NCBI GenBank assembly: GCA_030789695.1
Contig: JAULAV010003402.1
Span: forward strand, 1 to 64,000
DNA length: 64,000 nucleotides
From: Scilla litardierei
Lineage: Eukaryota > Streptophyta > Magnoliopsida > Asparagales > Asparagaceae
Direction of reading: 5' to 3'
A program made the position numbers and the translations under genes. The notes below the pieces were generated by a model that saw nothing but the letters and a program-made list of their open reading frames with translations, had not been told where the DNA came from and did no database searches. This document shows, piece after piece, positions 52,048 to 62,397 of the stretch. How positions within the stretch are numbered: position 1 is the stretch's first letter; each line of letters opens with the position of its first letter.

Positions 52048-53010
52048 TTTAAAAACTTTAAAAGTCCAAGTAGTTTTGTATCAGTTGTATCTGAAATCAA
52101 ACCAAAGTTTATAATATGTTTTTAAGAATTTAAAATGAGTAAAATACTCAATCTTTGCGGGACTCACGTGGCAATTTTGTAAAATGAAAATCCTCCGGAA
52201 AAAACAAACACCCCAAGCACGTCGGATTCTCTAGTTGTTCTTTGACCAAGACCTTAACGTATAACACAATTAATCAACAACAACAATTATTATTATAAAA
52301 ACGTTGGTACTGGGTTTGGATTAGGACACAGTATCTACTAGCCGTAGATGCCCCCTGTCCCTGTGGTGTTCGCCCCTGGGACCCACCCAAAAGCCATAAA
52401 AATATTTGCGGGTCAAAAGTTGGTGTTGTTAGCTACTATTGTTATGTTAAAAAGAAAAGGAAAGGCCCAGATATTGTTAGTTTAAGGCTTGCAATCATTA
52501 TTTATTCGTAACAATAATAATAGAACTGGAGTCTGGAACAAGGCACTTTCTTTTCTTCCCATAATGGCCCTGCTCCGCCATGGCTATTTTGGGAAATTCG
52601 GCTAACAAAGCCGCACACGTGAAGGCCTCGGATTGGGCGACGTTGATAAAGTTCGCGCCCCTGATAAAGGCCGGCGGCGGAGTTTTCTGTGAAAAGACGC
52701 AAATGCCACCGCGAGGAGTCGGGCGATGGAACTCGGTCGCCGTCGAGTTGGTGGGCATTGTCGTCAACGATGTGCTTAAAATTTTTATAGATATCTGAAT
52801 GGTTAGTGGGATTTTGAACCATCATGTCTTCGTAAGAGACAAGCACTCTCGTTAGAATAAATACAAGAAAAAAGCTTGGTCGATGAAACTGATGTTATTC
52901 TTATTTTCCAATTTAATCCCCCGTGTTAATTGCATTTCGTTTTAGCCTTCTAGATTTTGACACCTACGTGTTTAATTCTCCCATAATTCCATCAAATCCA
53001 TGTTTAGATT
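52048..53010. other. Stretch without recognisable transposon sequence
   Basis: I see no LTR, TIR or polyprotein motif here. A G+C-richer patch at 52560-52800 has overlapping open frames on both strands (see the separate entry). It may be original host DNA. Confidence 0.45.
52580..52798 (+). CDS. Doubtful short ORF, 72 aa, unknown
   Basis: Open frame starting MAILGNSANKAAHVKASDWA. The context CTCCGCCATGGCT is a strong plant initiation context with Ala as second residue. The patch is richer in G+C than its surroundings. Against it: the minus strand has frames of 89 and 114 codons over the same bases, the protein has no motif I know, and no intron or terminator structure is evident. It could be a first exon, a captured gene fragment or chance. 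Confidence 0.2.
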   Translation: MAILGNSANKAAHVKASDWATLIKFAPLIKAGGGVFCEKTQMPPRGVGRWNSVAVELVGIVVNDVLKIFIDI

Positions 53011-53020
53011 AAACTATACA

Positions 53021-53796
53021 TTTTTTTTTAACGAGTAAGTGTGAATCTTTATTGACCTCAAAATAATACAAAACTCCTTACTAGGGGTTACCAGAGGGCT
53101 AGCAGAGAGAGGAAAGAGAGGACACAAATACCGTCACCCACTATTCTCTAATAACCCCATTCTATAATAGCCTAGTGCAAACAGAAAAAAACAAATAAAT
53201 CTATGTAAGTATATACACAGATCATGTACAAAAACTAGCGTACAATCCATGTCATGTGTCCAGAAATCCCCAATTGGAGAAAGGAACAATCGTCAATGGA
53301 TGATCGGTTTATATCCCGAAGTGAAATGATGACGTCCGCCGTGATATGCTCAAATAGTGTTGTTTTCTCGACACACTTACCCTCAAATATCCTCTTATTG
53401 TGCTGCTTCCATATGTGCCAAACCATGGATGCCAAAACAGATTTTGCCAGGATACCCACACAGTCTGACTTACTGTAACGGGATAGGATCAAGTCTCCAA
53501 CCCCTGCAAGAGATGTTGGGGCTGTATTAGTGATCCCTAACTTGAGTAGGCCCCCGCAGAGAATATATCTAGTATAGTTGCATTCAAAAAAGATGTGCAT
53601 AATACTCTCAGTGGCATCATCATCACATAGCACACAAGATTGGTTGGAAGAAACCCCCCACTTATGGAGAATGTCTCTAGTGGGTAGTTTACCCTGAAAT
53701 ACACGGAGTAATGTGAGTGCCATCTTAGGGATATACTTGCTGAACCAAATAATGCTGAAGTACGCAAAGGGGGGACCTGCTAAATAACGCTGAACC
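53021..53796 (-). mobile_element. LINE-2: 5'-truncated LINE with 10-bp target duplication
   Basis: AAACTATACA at 53011-53020 is repeated at 53797-53806. The left end is a T-run (the A-tail of a minus-strand insertion). The insert carries only the end of ORF2. This is the classic mark of target-primed reverse transcription with 5' truncation. Confidence 0.92.
53235..53796 (-). pseudogene. LINE-2 zinc-binding (zf-RVT) remnant
   Basis: Minus-strand frame reads FQGKLPTRDILHKWGVSSNQ, then CVLCDDDATESIMHIFFECN, MVWHIWKQHNKRIFEGK. C-x2-C and H-x4-C fit the reverse-transcriptase zinc-binding segment of plant LINEs. The open frame extends into flanking microsatellite (codons for VCVYMCVCVCIYIY), which is not part of the protein. 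RT itself is missing by truncation. Confidence 0.88.
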
Positions 53797-53806
53797 AAAC
53801 TATACA

Positions 53807-53817
53807 TATATACATAC

Positions 53818-53862
<45 letters not shown>
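53807..53862. repeat. (TA)n/(CA)n microsatellite
   Basis: Alternating TA, CATA and CA units between the LINE target duplication and the next element's terminus. Confidence 0.9.
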
Positions 53863-53863
<1 letters not shown>

Positions 53864-54668
53864 TAGAAATTACATGTGCACAAAGTGCACGAGACCCCAA
53901 AAAACGCCAACAAAATCAGGACGTGGGACCCAAATCGGATCAAATGGAACGAGTGGGTGTGAATGTATGTATCGTCTCGGGATTTTTGGGATTTTTTGAT
54001 TGGGAGTGAAAAATTGGGTTTGTTTTTTGGGTATTGTTTGAGCTTGTGGGGTGTATTTTTTAGTTTTGTTTTTTGGTGTCATTTGAATGTGGGGTGTGTT
54101 TGTTGGGGTTTTTGGGTGGATGTTGGGTATTGGGGGTGAGATGGGTCGTGGATGTCACATGTGGTGATGTGACATTGCCACATGAGACAAACATACCACA
54201 CGAGACATACTCCTCATTTGTATAATAGATGATATATTTATTCAATAAAACAGAGATTTACGGGTGTGTCATTGTCCTACTAGGACAAATCCAGTTAGCA
54301 GGATTTGTCCTATGTGGCCGGTGAAGAGGTGTGCCACCTCATCCTCTCACATGGAGTATGAGGACATGGGTGCACTATGGGGTGAGGTTTTTTTGTGGTG
54401 CACAAACAAAAGCCCACCTTTATCTCTTAATTGCATGCTTGCTATCCCTTTTTCCATGAAACCAAAGAAACCACATTCTCTCTCTACTATTTACATTGTT
54501 GCCCCATCCTTTTTTGTACCCCCGAGTTTTGCTGTTAGGCACCTGGTTTTCACATTTTTACCCCCAGACGCTACCCACACACACCCACACTCTTTTTCAC
54601 TTTGGCGCCTACTTCTCTCTGTATTTTTTCCGATCCCCGTGCACCACGTGCACGGGTAATTTCTAGTG
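53861..54668. mobile_element. Element of about 0.8 kb with inverted termini carrying GTGCAC hairpins
   Basis: The left end CACTAGAAATTACATGTGCAC and the right end, read on the other strand, CACTAGAAATTACCCGTGCAC are nearly identical. The right end has a hairpin CCCGTGCAC-CAC-GTGCACGGG at 54636-54656, then TAATTTCTAGTG. The left end has GTGCAC-AAA-GTGCAC. A hairpin followed by CTAG recalls a Helitron 3' end, but two inverted copies look more like a TIR element. No transposase. Target duplication unclear because the left flank is a CA repeat. Confidence 0.6.
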
Positions 54669-54828
54669 TGTGTAGGGGGTTTAAAAATGATATATTTCTA
54701 AAACATGGACTTATATTCTTGATAGTGTGAATTTTTAAGTAAAAAGGACGTCTGGAACGCTCTTTGTCTTGATATATCTTAACAAGTATGCCCTAAAATA
54801 AATAAATTTTCTTATTTTTAAAATTAGT
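54669..54828. other. Unassigned A/T-rich stretch
   Basis: Nothing recognised. Confidence 0.4.
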
Positions 54829-55053
54829 GTTGGAGTATAAAATTATTTCACTTGATCCTTATCATAACTCTAGAATTTTGATGCAGTGGGTAGAAATTCA
54901 ATTTAGTATCAGAGCACATAAAAAGGATTAAAAAATAAACCGCTATAAAAAAGCTTAGCTTTCGACCCATAAATAGGGCGCTTAAAATGTATGTGCACGT
55001 TGGAGTATAAAATTATTTTCCTTGATACTAGTCACAACTCTAGAGTTTTGATG
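54829..55053 (+). repeat. Possible TRIM remnant: 55-bp direct repeats around a tRNA-iMet-like site
   Basis: GTTGGAGTATAAAATTATTT starts copies at 54829 and 54999, each about 55 bp and ending TTTTGATG. Just after the first copy is GTATCAGAGC at 54906-54915, ten bases of the tRNA-iMet primer-binding complement. Between copies there is no coding sequence. Element D begins at 55052, within the end of the second copy. Confidence 0.4.
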
Positions 55054-55933
55054 TTGTGACCCAGATAATAAAGGCCCATTCATTTTGAAGCCCAAACTGA
55101 AGGTCGCCGCAACCCTGGGAAGCTTGCCTCACCGAGCAACAAGCTTGCCATCAGGGTCAACAGAAGAAGCTCGCCTACTCTCCAACGAGAAGCGCAACCG
55201 AACGGTTCGAATACACCAAGCTCGGTCGCCGAGCTTGTCCCTATCCAAAGGCGGCCAACGTAAATATCTCTGACAGTGTGACGTAGGGCCACCTATGCCC
55301 CCATTAATGCCAGAGGTTAATGGAGAGAACTGATGGCCGCCCATCCCATCCCCCATTAATACATTAATGAGTCTGACACCGCCTAACACCCGTTAATGCG
55401 TAAATATCTCTGAAACCCCCGACCCATCGCTTCTCCACTTGAGCTCCAGCAAAGCAGACTCGACAGCTGATTGGATGACGAGCAACCGAATCTCAGCCCT
55501 ATAAATACCTCCTCTAGCCACCGGGGAGGGGGTTGGCCAGTTGAAATCCTTAACTCCTTTTCAATACTCAAGGTCGAATATCTCTCATATATCCGTGCCT
55601 TCCTCATAAGCTTGTCACGCCTCGCCGGTTTACCTTAAGATCGCCAAGCGTGTCCGACTTACTTATTACAAGTCATTCACTGACTTGAGCATCGAAGAGG
55701 CTACAGGCTGACAGCCAGCCTCGCCTTTTTGACGAGTTGTTACTGTCGCAGGAAGCTCGCCTCAGCTACCAGGAGACGTCGACCTTGGGTGACCTTCAGG
55801 CGACCCTGGATTCTTCATTCCAAAATGTGCTCTAAGTCGTGCTAACATTGTCGTCAACCCTCAACCTGTCACCATTGTACCTGTGATTCCCATTTAATAA
55901 AAATTTCATTGTTGGTGGACTTGACCTGCAACA
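55052..55933 (+). repeat. 5' LTR of element D
   Basis: From TGTTGTGACCCAGATAATAA to TTGACCTGCAACA. TATA box CTATAAATACC at 55499-55509. It matches the D' LTR in reverse complement over several blocks. Confidence 0.85.
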
Positions 55934-55934
55934 A

Positions 55935-55952
55935 TTGGCGCCATCTGTGGGA
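55935..55952 (+). other. Primer-binding site of element D
   Basis: TTGGCGCCATCTGTGGGA one base after the LTR end; the form TTGGCGCCGTCTGTGGGA is common after gypsy LTRs in plants. tRNA not assigned. Confidence 0.8.
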
Positions 55953-55967
55953 ACTAGGGTTACACTC

Positions 55968-58900
55968 ATGTCAGACACCGCACGCAATGCCTCGTCTCAA
56001 AAGATGTGAGCACTACTCCCAAGCGCAGGAGATCGAACAAGTAATATCCTGGTGAGTCCAGGTATCGAATCCACGTGACAACTGACTTGCAAAATTACGA
56101 ACTTCAGTTTTTAAAGAGTAATAATACGGTAATAATCAACCACCTATCAAGTATAACGATATGGTATCAAGGGTTTAAAAGAATACAAGAAAATCCTACG
56201 ATAACTACGGGGAAGGCAATATTGGGGTATCAATATGAAGAGAATGTGTTGGTTGTGATTTCGTTAGGATCAATGCAATCAATGATTATAAATATCTTTT
56301 CTATAACTCAACGTTTCGTCTGGTCAGGGCACGAGAACGTCGGAAACAATAACGATACATGAACAACGAATAGTGCCTTGAGTACGCATACAATACTAGT
56401 TTCATGAGGAAAATAAACTAATGTGTCCGTAAAGATCACCACGAGTACGTCCGCAAAGATCGTATTCGATCCAAGTACACCAACAATGATTATACTTGAA
56501 TAATACATGTAGAAACTAGCAAAATACGCGATATAACGTGCAAATTAGGGCAAAAAGATATTAAAATCAGAGATTTCAGATAGCTAACAACATCACAACC
56601 AGCACATGAGGGTATTAGCCACGCATGGAGGGTAGAGAATCAATATTCATAGCCAAATACATCATCAATACATCAAAATACGAGCTAAATACGCCAAATA
56701 CAAGGTAAAGTTTAGAATTTTATCACCAATTCTATCCAATTGAACCCCAAACTCCTTCAGATAGTAGATCTAGCCTCTGTCCCCAGGGCCCCCAAATTTG
56801 GTGGCGAAATACGGTTCCCAGAGCCCCCAATACGCCAGAATACGGAGCAAAACCCTCGAAATACCTTATATAATAGGCATTACGGGTTTAATAAGCTTAA
56901 CGGGTTCAAAACCCGCACCCGATTGCTTAAAACCCAAACCAGCCGACCGCATCACATCTCCATCGTTGCTTTTTACGGGATTAACCCAGGGCGCACCACG
57001 TGTCCATCAAAATTCGCGCGCTTCGTTCGCGTCTTCGAAGTTGAGTCGGAGTAATTGATGGCCGTTGGATCGGGATCGTAAGGCGCTCGACAAGCCACGT
57101 CGCCACTGCCGATTGACGCTTTGCATGTGCCTCGGCCGCTCGAAGCCGTTGGATCGATAGAGTAGCGGCCGAGATCTAGCCACGTCGCCCCGCTATATAT
57201 GCATCGCGCGCTGTGATTCAGATCGAAGCGGGGGAATTCTCATCCGTAGGATCCACGATCAACGGCGCACAACTCTCCACGTCGCCCGCCTTTTCGAAGC
57301 GCTCCTCTGCGTGATGAAATGGAACGTCGACCGTTCGATCTCGATCGAACGGTCGATAGTTGACCGCTGATGCGCCTCGCTGAGAATCGTAGGATGAATA
57401 ATGGAGCGGCAAGATTTTGCCACGTCGCCCCTCGAATTGATACTGTGCCGCTTTGATCAGCGCCGTTGGATGCGACAGGATTGAATGGATGAATGCCACG
57501 TGTCAGCTTTGGATTGGCGGCCGACCGTATATTTGTATTTTAGTGTATTTCTTCATTTAATTGGTATTCTGCATTCAAAAATTCACAGTAATTAGCACAG
57601 ATCTCAGAAAAATACAAATAAATAGTTGTTGGAATCGTGAGATCGAGACCAAGCTATGAAAAATATAAAAAGTGCAGAAATACTCAGTTAATTGCTGTTT
57701 TGTGCTCAAATAAGGTGATTTCTCTAATAAATGATGATATACAAAATACGAACGTATTAGAGACCAATTAAGCATCGTATAAACACAAAATAGGGCTAAA
57801 TAGGGGGTTAAATATGCAATATTCAACCCGAATCACGCAACCACCGCAGTCACCGTCAAGGCAAGCAGCCAGTAGCCGAGGAGAACCCCTCTCCACAAAG
57901 AACTCCTCCTATGAATCTACCCCTTGAGGGGTCGACCGCTGTCATCCAGGACGCGACCCTGGTGTCTACAAAAGCTTCGAGAACTTTACCAAAATGATAG
58001 AGGACTGGGTCACCACCAGGCAAGCTAGGCCACCTCCATCAGAAGGCCCCTCCAAACCCTGCAATATGAAGCGGGACCTCCTCCCCCAGCTTAACGAAGA
58101 GGCGGTTACACAGCCAATGTGATTAGAAGATGAAGAAGCGGCCGCTCTGTAGAAGCAGTTCGAGGAGGAGGAGGAGGCCGCTTATCAGAAACGACTGGAT
58201 GAGAAAGCAGCCATCTGACGTGTTGATTCGTCCTCGTCGAGAGGGAGAGACTTCAGGAGGGGAACCAAGGAGTCTCGTGGGCATCGGTTTTGATAGTTCG
58301 AGAGATCTACATGCTGGATCGTGCTGTTGAAAGCCATCGCTGCGGGAGATCACCAAGCTCGAGATGAGAAGGGCGTGCCCACCGTAGCAGAAGTCCACCC
58401 CGGCTAGGTCGCCACTCTCCTAGGCATCATGACCGGCAGCGGAGGAGCTGCAACCGAAGTCCGTCCCTGTGGGAGGCGAGAAAGGGATGCCTCTGAGCAT
58501 CGAGGTGGATTATCCGGTAATTCTAACCAGTGACAAGAGCATCGAGGCACCATATACGTCTACCGGAGGTTGCCAACGCTCCCCCCAACCCTGAAGAAGC
58601 CAACCCACTGACCCGAAGGATGATCTCAACCCCGCTACTCCATAGGTTCAAACTACCTCAGTTTGAACTGTATGATGGTTTGGACGATCCCCTGGAGCAC
58701 ATGTAGCAGTAACGGAAGTAATAGAGATCCATGGAGCGGATGACATCCTCCTCTATCGAGCTTTCTAGATGACCTTAAAGAAGTCGGCAGTGGAGTGGTA
58801 CAACGGCTTGTCTAACTGCTCCATTGATATGTTCGACGACCTTTTCTGCAAGTTCTGTCAATAGTTCTTGGCGGGGCGAAGGAGGAGAAAGGCATCAGAC

Positions 58901-59640
58901 TATCTCTTTACGGTGGTCCAGCAGGATGGGGAGACCATCCGTAAGTTCCTACAGTGCTTCAACGAGGAGAGGCTCAACGTAACGAGCTGTAGAGATGAGC
59001 TCATTATGGCGGCTTTCAAGAACGGTTTTACGAACAGAAGTCTGCTCAAATCGCTACTCGATGATCTTCCTGCCAACCTCGATGCCCTCTTCGCCCAGGC
59101 AGAGAAGCATATACTAAGAGATGAGACGTTGGGGATAATAAAGGAGGTCGCACCAGCCAAAGCCCCCAGTATTGAAGCAAGGCCCAATAAGCGACCGAGA
59201 CAGGATAGTCACCCCCAAAGGCATGACCAGGACCGCCCCAGAGGGCGTGATCAAAACTGCAACCAAGGGCACAAGTAAGGAGGCCCTCGAGGGCATGACC
59301 ATGCCGGCCCACTGAGGGGGTTCCTCGCCCCTAGGAACCTCGCTCACAGAGGCGGCCCCAAAAGAATGCAGGAGGTGGTGCACGACACGAGTCTCAACAC
59401 CCCCTGGCGGAAGTGATAGTGGCAGCCATGATAGGCGTGCTTCTCAAAGACCCGCACCCGGAGATGAGGACGAGGGCCGGCGTGCGAAACACTCAAAAGT
59501 ACTGTCAGTATCACCGCGACCATGGCCATGATACCAACGAGTGCTATGCACTGAAGAAGGACATAGAGCGACTGATCCAAGGCATGCATCTCTGGAGATT
59601 CATTGACTAGGAAAGACAAGACCGCATGGGAGGAGCGGCC
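55968..59640 (+). pseudogene. Element D gag (split by solo LTR C, frameshifted)
   Basis: Start ATG at 55968 (MSDTAR); solo LTR C follows at 55988 and the frame resumes at 57841. Then TPPMNLPLEGSTAVIQDATL, a frameshift near 57960, a charged coiled-coil region to about 58220, the gag core in 58868-59278 (ASDYLFTVVQQDGETIRKFL, FNEERLNVTSCRDELIMAAF) and the zinc-knuckle-like CQYHRDHGHDTNECYALKKD in 59413-59610. Stops lie near 58215, 58705 and 59275. The layout equals D' gag on the minus strand. Confidence 0.85.
55988..57835 (-). repeat. Copy C: solo LTR of the gag-type family (A/B), target duplication CGCAA
   Basis: CGCAA at 55983-55987 and 57836-57840. In minus orientation it begins TGATTCGGGTTGAATATTGC and ends with TTTTGAGACGAGGCA. 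It aligns with the LTRs of copies A and B (CACAGTAATTAGCACAG.TCTC block at 57587-57606, TTGGAATCGTGAGATCGAGAC block, GGAGTCCAG.T.TCGAATCCACG near 56045). It lies seven codons inside the gag ORF of element D. The CTCCTTTTGGGAG cluster of copy B is not evident here. Confidence 0.92.
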
Positions 59641-59784
59641 ACAGGAGCTGTTCAGCGGACCCACGACACCAAGCAAGTGGCCCACCATAGGTCCGAGCTG
59701 ATCATGCACGTGGATGTAATCTGTGGCAGGTTGTCCCAGTGTGGTACATCGGCATCGAAGAGGAAGAATTATGCCTGACAGATT

Positions 59785-60300
59785 ATGATGATGGGCACCG
59801 ACACAGGGGCAAAGCGGAGGAGAGTAGCTCATCCCACTATCTCCTTCTCTGATGATGACCTGGAGGGGGTCGAGCTGCCACATGAAGACGCCATCGTTAT
59901 CGAAGCTCTCATTGTTCCAGCTATCGTGAGCATGCTCCTGGTCGACATAGGCAGCTCGTGCGACATCCTTTTCTTGTCCATGATCTAGAAGATGGGACTG
60001 AATGAAGCAGAGCTGAAGCCATACTTGGGCTCGATTGTCGGCTTCACCGGCCATTCGGTGCCAATTGTCGGAGTAATCATGTTGCACGTCACCCTGGGAG
60101 AGAGGCTGAAGGTCATTACTCGAATGACGCAGTTCGTCATCGTCGACATCGCCTAAGCATACAACGGCATCATTGGGCAGCCTTACATGACCGCGATCGA
60201 AGCTCTCCCCTCGATGCTGCATCAAATGGTGAAATTCCAAACTCCGCACGGAGTGGGGGCAAGTGCGGGGATGCCAGAAGCTCTCACGAAGATACTACGT
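59785..60300 (+). pseudogene. Element D aspartic protease region
   Basis: SFSDDDLEGVELPHEDAIVI, then the active-site region LLVDIGSSCDILFLSMI and, after a stop at 59986, KMGLNEAELKPYLGSIVGFT, VTLGERLKVITRMTQFVIVD and AYNGIIGQPYM. This is the Tat-lineage protease with D-I-G in place of D-T-G; variation at this position occurs in the group, so loss of activity from that change alone is not certain. Stops break the frame. Confidence 0.82.
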
Positions 60301-60391
60301 CGGCTCTACCAAACACAAGAAGTCCGAGCAAGCCCTATCGATCGACCTCCTTGATGGTCGGAAGGACTTTGCTCATTAACGACCAGCTCTG

Positions 60392-61450
60392 GTGGAGGAC
60401 ATAGAGGAGGTACCAGTGGCGGTGGAAGCAGAGAAGACGGTGTCCATTGGAACAAAGCTGCCCACAGAGCTAAAGATGGAGCTAATCAATCTCCTTAGGG
60501 TGAATGCGGACATTTTCACATGGTCACCATCGGACATGCCCGGAGTCGAACCTGCGGTGATCGCCCATGAACTACACGTCGACCCAGAAGTTCGCTTAGT
60601 CCGACAGAAGAAGCAGAGCACAGGGGGAGAGAAAATGCGAGCTGCGGGCGAGGAGGTGGAGCAGCTCCTCGAGGCTAAGTTCATTAGAGAAGTGAGCTAC
60701 CCTGATTGGCTCACTAATATGGTGATGGTGAAGAAGCCCAGCGGCAAAATGGAGAATGTGCATGGAATTCATAAAACTCAACAAGACCTGCCCAAAAGAT
60801 AGCTTTTCGCTGCCGAGGATCGACCACCTGTGGACAGCGCCTCTGGGTACGAGCTGCTGACTTTCATGGACGCCTTCTCATGTTACAATCAAATCCAGAT
60901 GGCGACCCACAACGAGGAGAAGACATCGTTCATCACCGATCGGGGGACGTTCTGCTATACAAAGATGCCGTTTGGACTCAAGAACACCGGAGCGACCTAT
61001 CAACGGATGGTGAACAAAATCTTTCACTTACAGGTCGGCAGGAATCTGGAGGTCTACATCGACGACATGCTGGTCAAGTCCAAGAAGGTCGAGGATCATC
61101 TCGTCGACCTTCCAGAAAGTGCGACGCTACAATCTGCTGCTCAACCCTGCGAAGTGCATATTCGGCGTCCGATCTGGAAAGTTTCTTGGCTTCATGATCA
61201 CCAAGCAAGGGATCGAGGCCAACCTCGACAAGATATCAGTTCTCATCAACATGGGCGAGCCGAGAACTATCAGAGACCTGCAGAAGCTGAACGGTTGGAT
61301 CGCCGCACTATGGAGGTTCCTGTCGAAGTCCACCGAAAGGTCCCTCCCGTCCTTTAAAATTCTGCGGGAGGCCCTCAACAAGAGGAAGGGAATAAGGAAG
61401 GAGGTTGAGTGAGATGACTCCTGCGCCCAAGCCTTTGGCAAACTGAATGC
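60392..61450 (+). pseudogene. Element D reverse transcriptase (frameshifted)
   Basis: NADIFTWSPSDMPGVEPAVI and EEVEQLLEAKFIREVSYPDW (60392-60802), then after a shift YELLTFMDAFSCYNQIQMAT, KTSFITDRGTFCYTKMPFGL and the catalytic YIDD at 61055-61066 (60830-61357). A further shift near 61110 moves to the frame RRYNLLLNPAKCIFGVRSGK (61119-61412) with GFMITKQGIEANLDKISVLI. Motifs are intact but split over three frames. Counterpart of Gypsy-1 at 1440-2500. Confidence 0.88.
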
Positions 61451-61880
61451 CTATCTTCAAAGCCCACCGCTGATCGCAAAGCCGGAGGAAGGAGATCTTG
61501 GCCTCTATCTCGCCACCACCGAAGAAGCTGACAGCTCGGTCCTAGTGAAAGAGGACGTGGATATCCAGAGGCCAGTCTACTATGCAAGTCGAGTGCTCCA
61601 AGAGGCGAAGACCCGCTACAGCCCCATCGAGAAGTTTGCCTATTCCCTGACCTTGACGGCGAGGAAGATCCTGTCCTACTTTCAGGCGCACTCCATCGTT
61701 GTCTACACCAACTCGCCACTTGAAAAGAATTTAAGGAGGCTGGAGAGATCTGGAAGAATGTTGAATTGGAGCGTCGAGCTCAACGAGTTATGACATCATC
61801 TACATGCCCAGGACGACGATCAAGGGTCATGCGTTGGCGGACTTCGTAGCGCAGTGCACCATCGAAGAGATTGGCTAAGC
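61451..61880 (+). pseudogene. Element D RNase H
   Basis: Reads KPEEGDLGLYLATTEEADSS, then VYYASRVLQEAKTRYSPIEK, LTARKILSYFQAHSIVVYTN. This is the gypsy RT-connected RNase H. A stop at 61791 separates the end; DFVAQCT-like text at about 61840-61860 marks the domain end. Confidence 0.8.
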
Positions 61881-61965
61881 AGCGCCCGACGACCGATCGA
61901 ACACACAACAATAGCATCTCGTCGATGAGAATCCTACATCGACTTCCACACTGTCCAAAGGCAAG

Positions 61966-62397
61966 TTGTGGAGCATCCACGTCGATGGGTCGGCCACGGG
62001 GTCAGGAAGCAGAGCCGGCATCGTTATAAAAACCCCGGAGGGAAGCCTACTTGAGTATGCACTCCGCTTCAATTTCTCGACGACCAACAATGTGGCAGAG
62101 TACGAGGCCGCCGTCAATGGGTTGAAGCTCTACCGGGTGCTTGGGGCAACGAATGTGCTGTTGATCAGTGACTCTAGGCTCGTCATCCAACAGATTGAAG
62201 GCATCTTCGAAGCGAGGGAGGCTCTGATGAAGCAGTACCTGAAGTGCACCTGGGCCGAGCTCCTCAAATTCGAAAAAGGTCCAACATCTGCCAAAGTCGA
62301 ACAACCTCTGGGTCGATGCCCTCTCAAAGCTAGCATCCTCTTCTCCGGCCGAGATTGGGAAAGATATCTACATCGAGAACTTATTGACACCAAGTAG
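61966..62397 (+). pseudogene. Element D archaeal-type RNase H
   Basis: WSIHVDGSATGSGSRAGIVI, LEYALRFNFSTTNNVAEYEA, LLISDSRLVIQQIEGIFEAR: the second, archaeal-like RNase H of Tat elements, with the D, E and D positions present. A frameshift near 62280 takes the reading frame away from the expected NNLWVDALSKLASS-like end, seen in another frame at about 62300-62345. Confidence 0.82.

Noticed and set aside
53861..54668. CACTA transposon, because the end begins CACTA
   Set aside because: No transposase, no 3-bp duplication found, and the rest of the terminus does not repeat the subterminal pattern of CACTA elements.
59344..60249. Minus-strand ORF of 301 codons
   Set aside because: Antisense to gag and protease of element D, whose + strand motifs are clear; the long frame is a by-product of codon composition.
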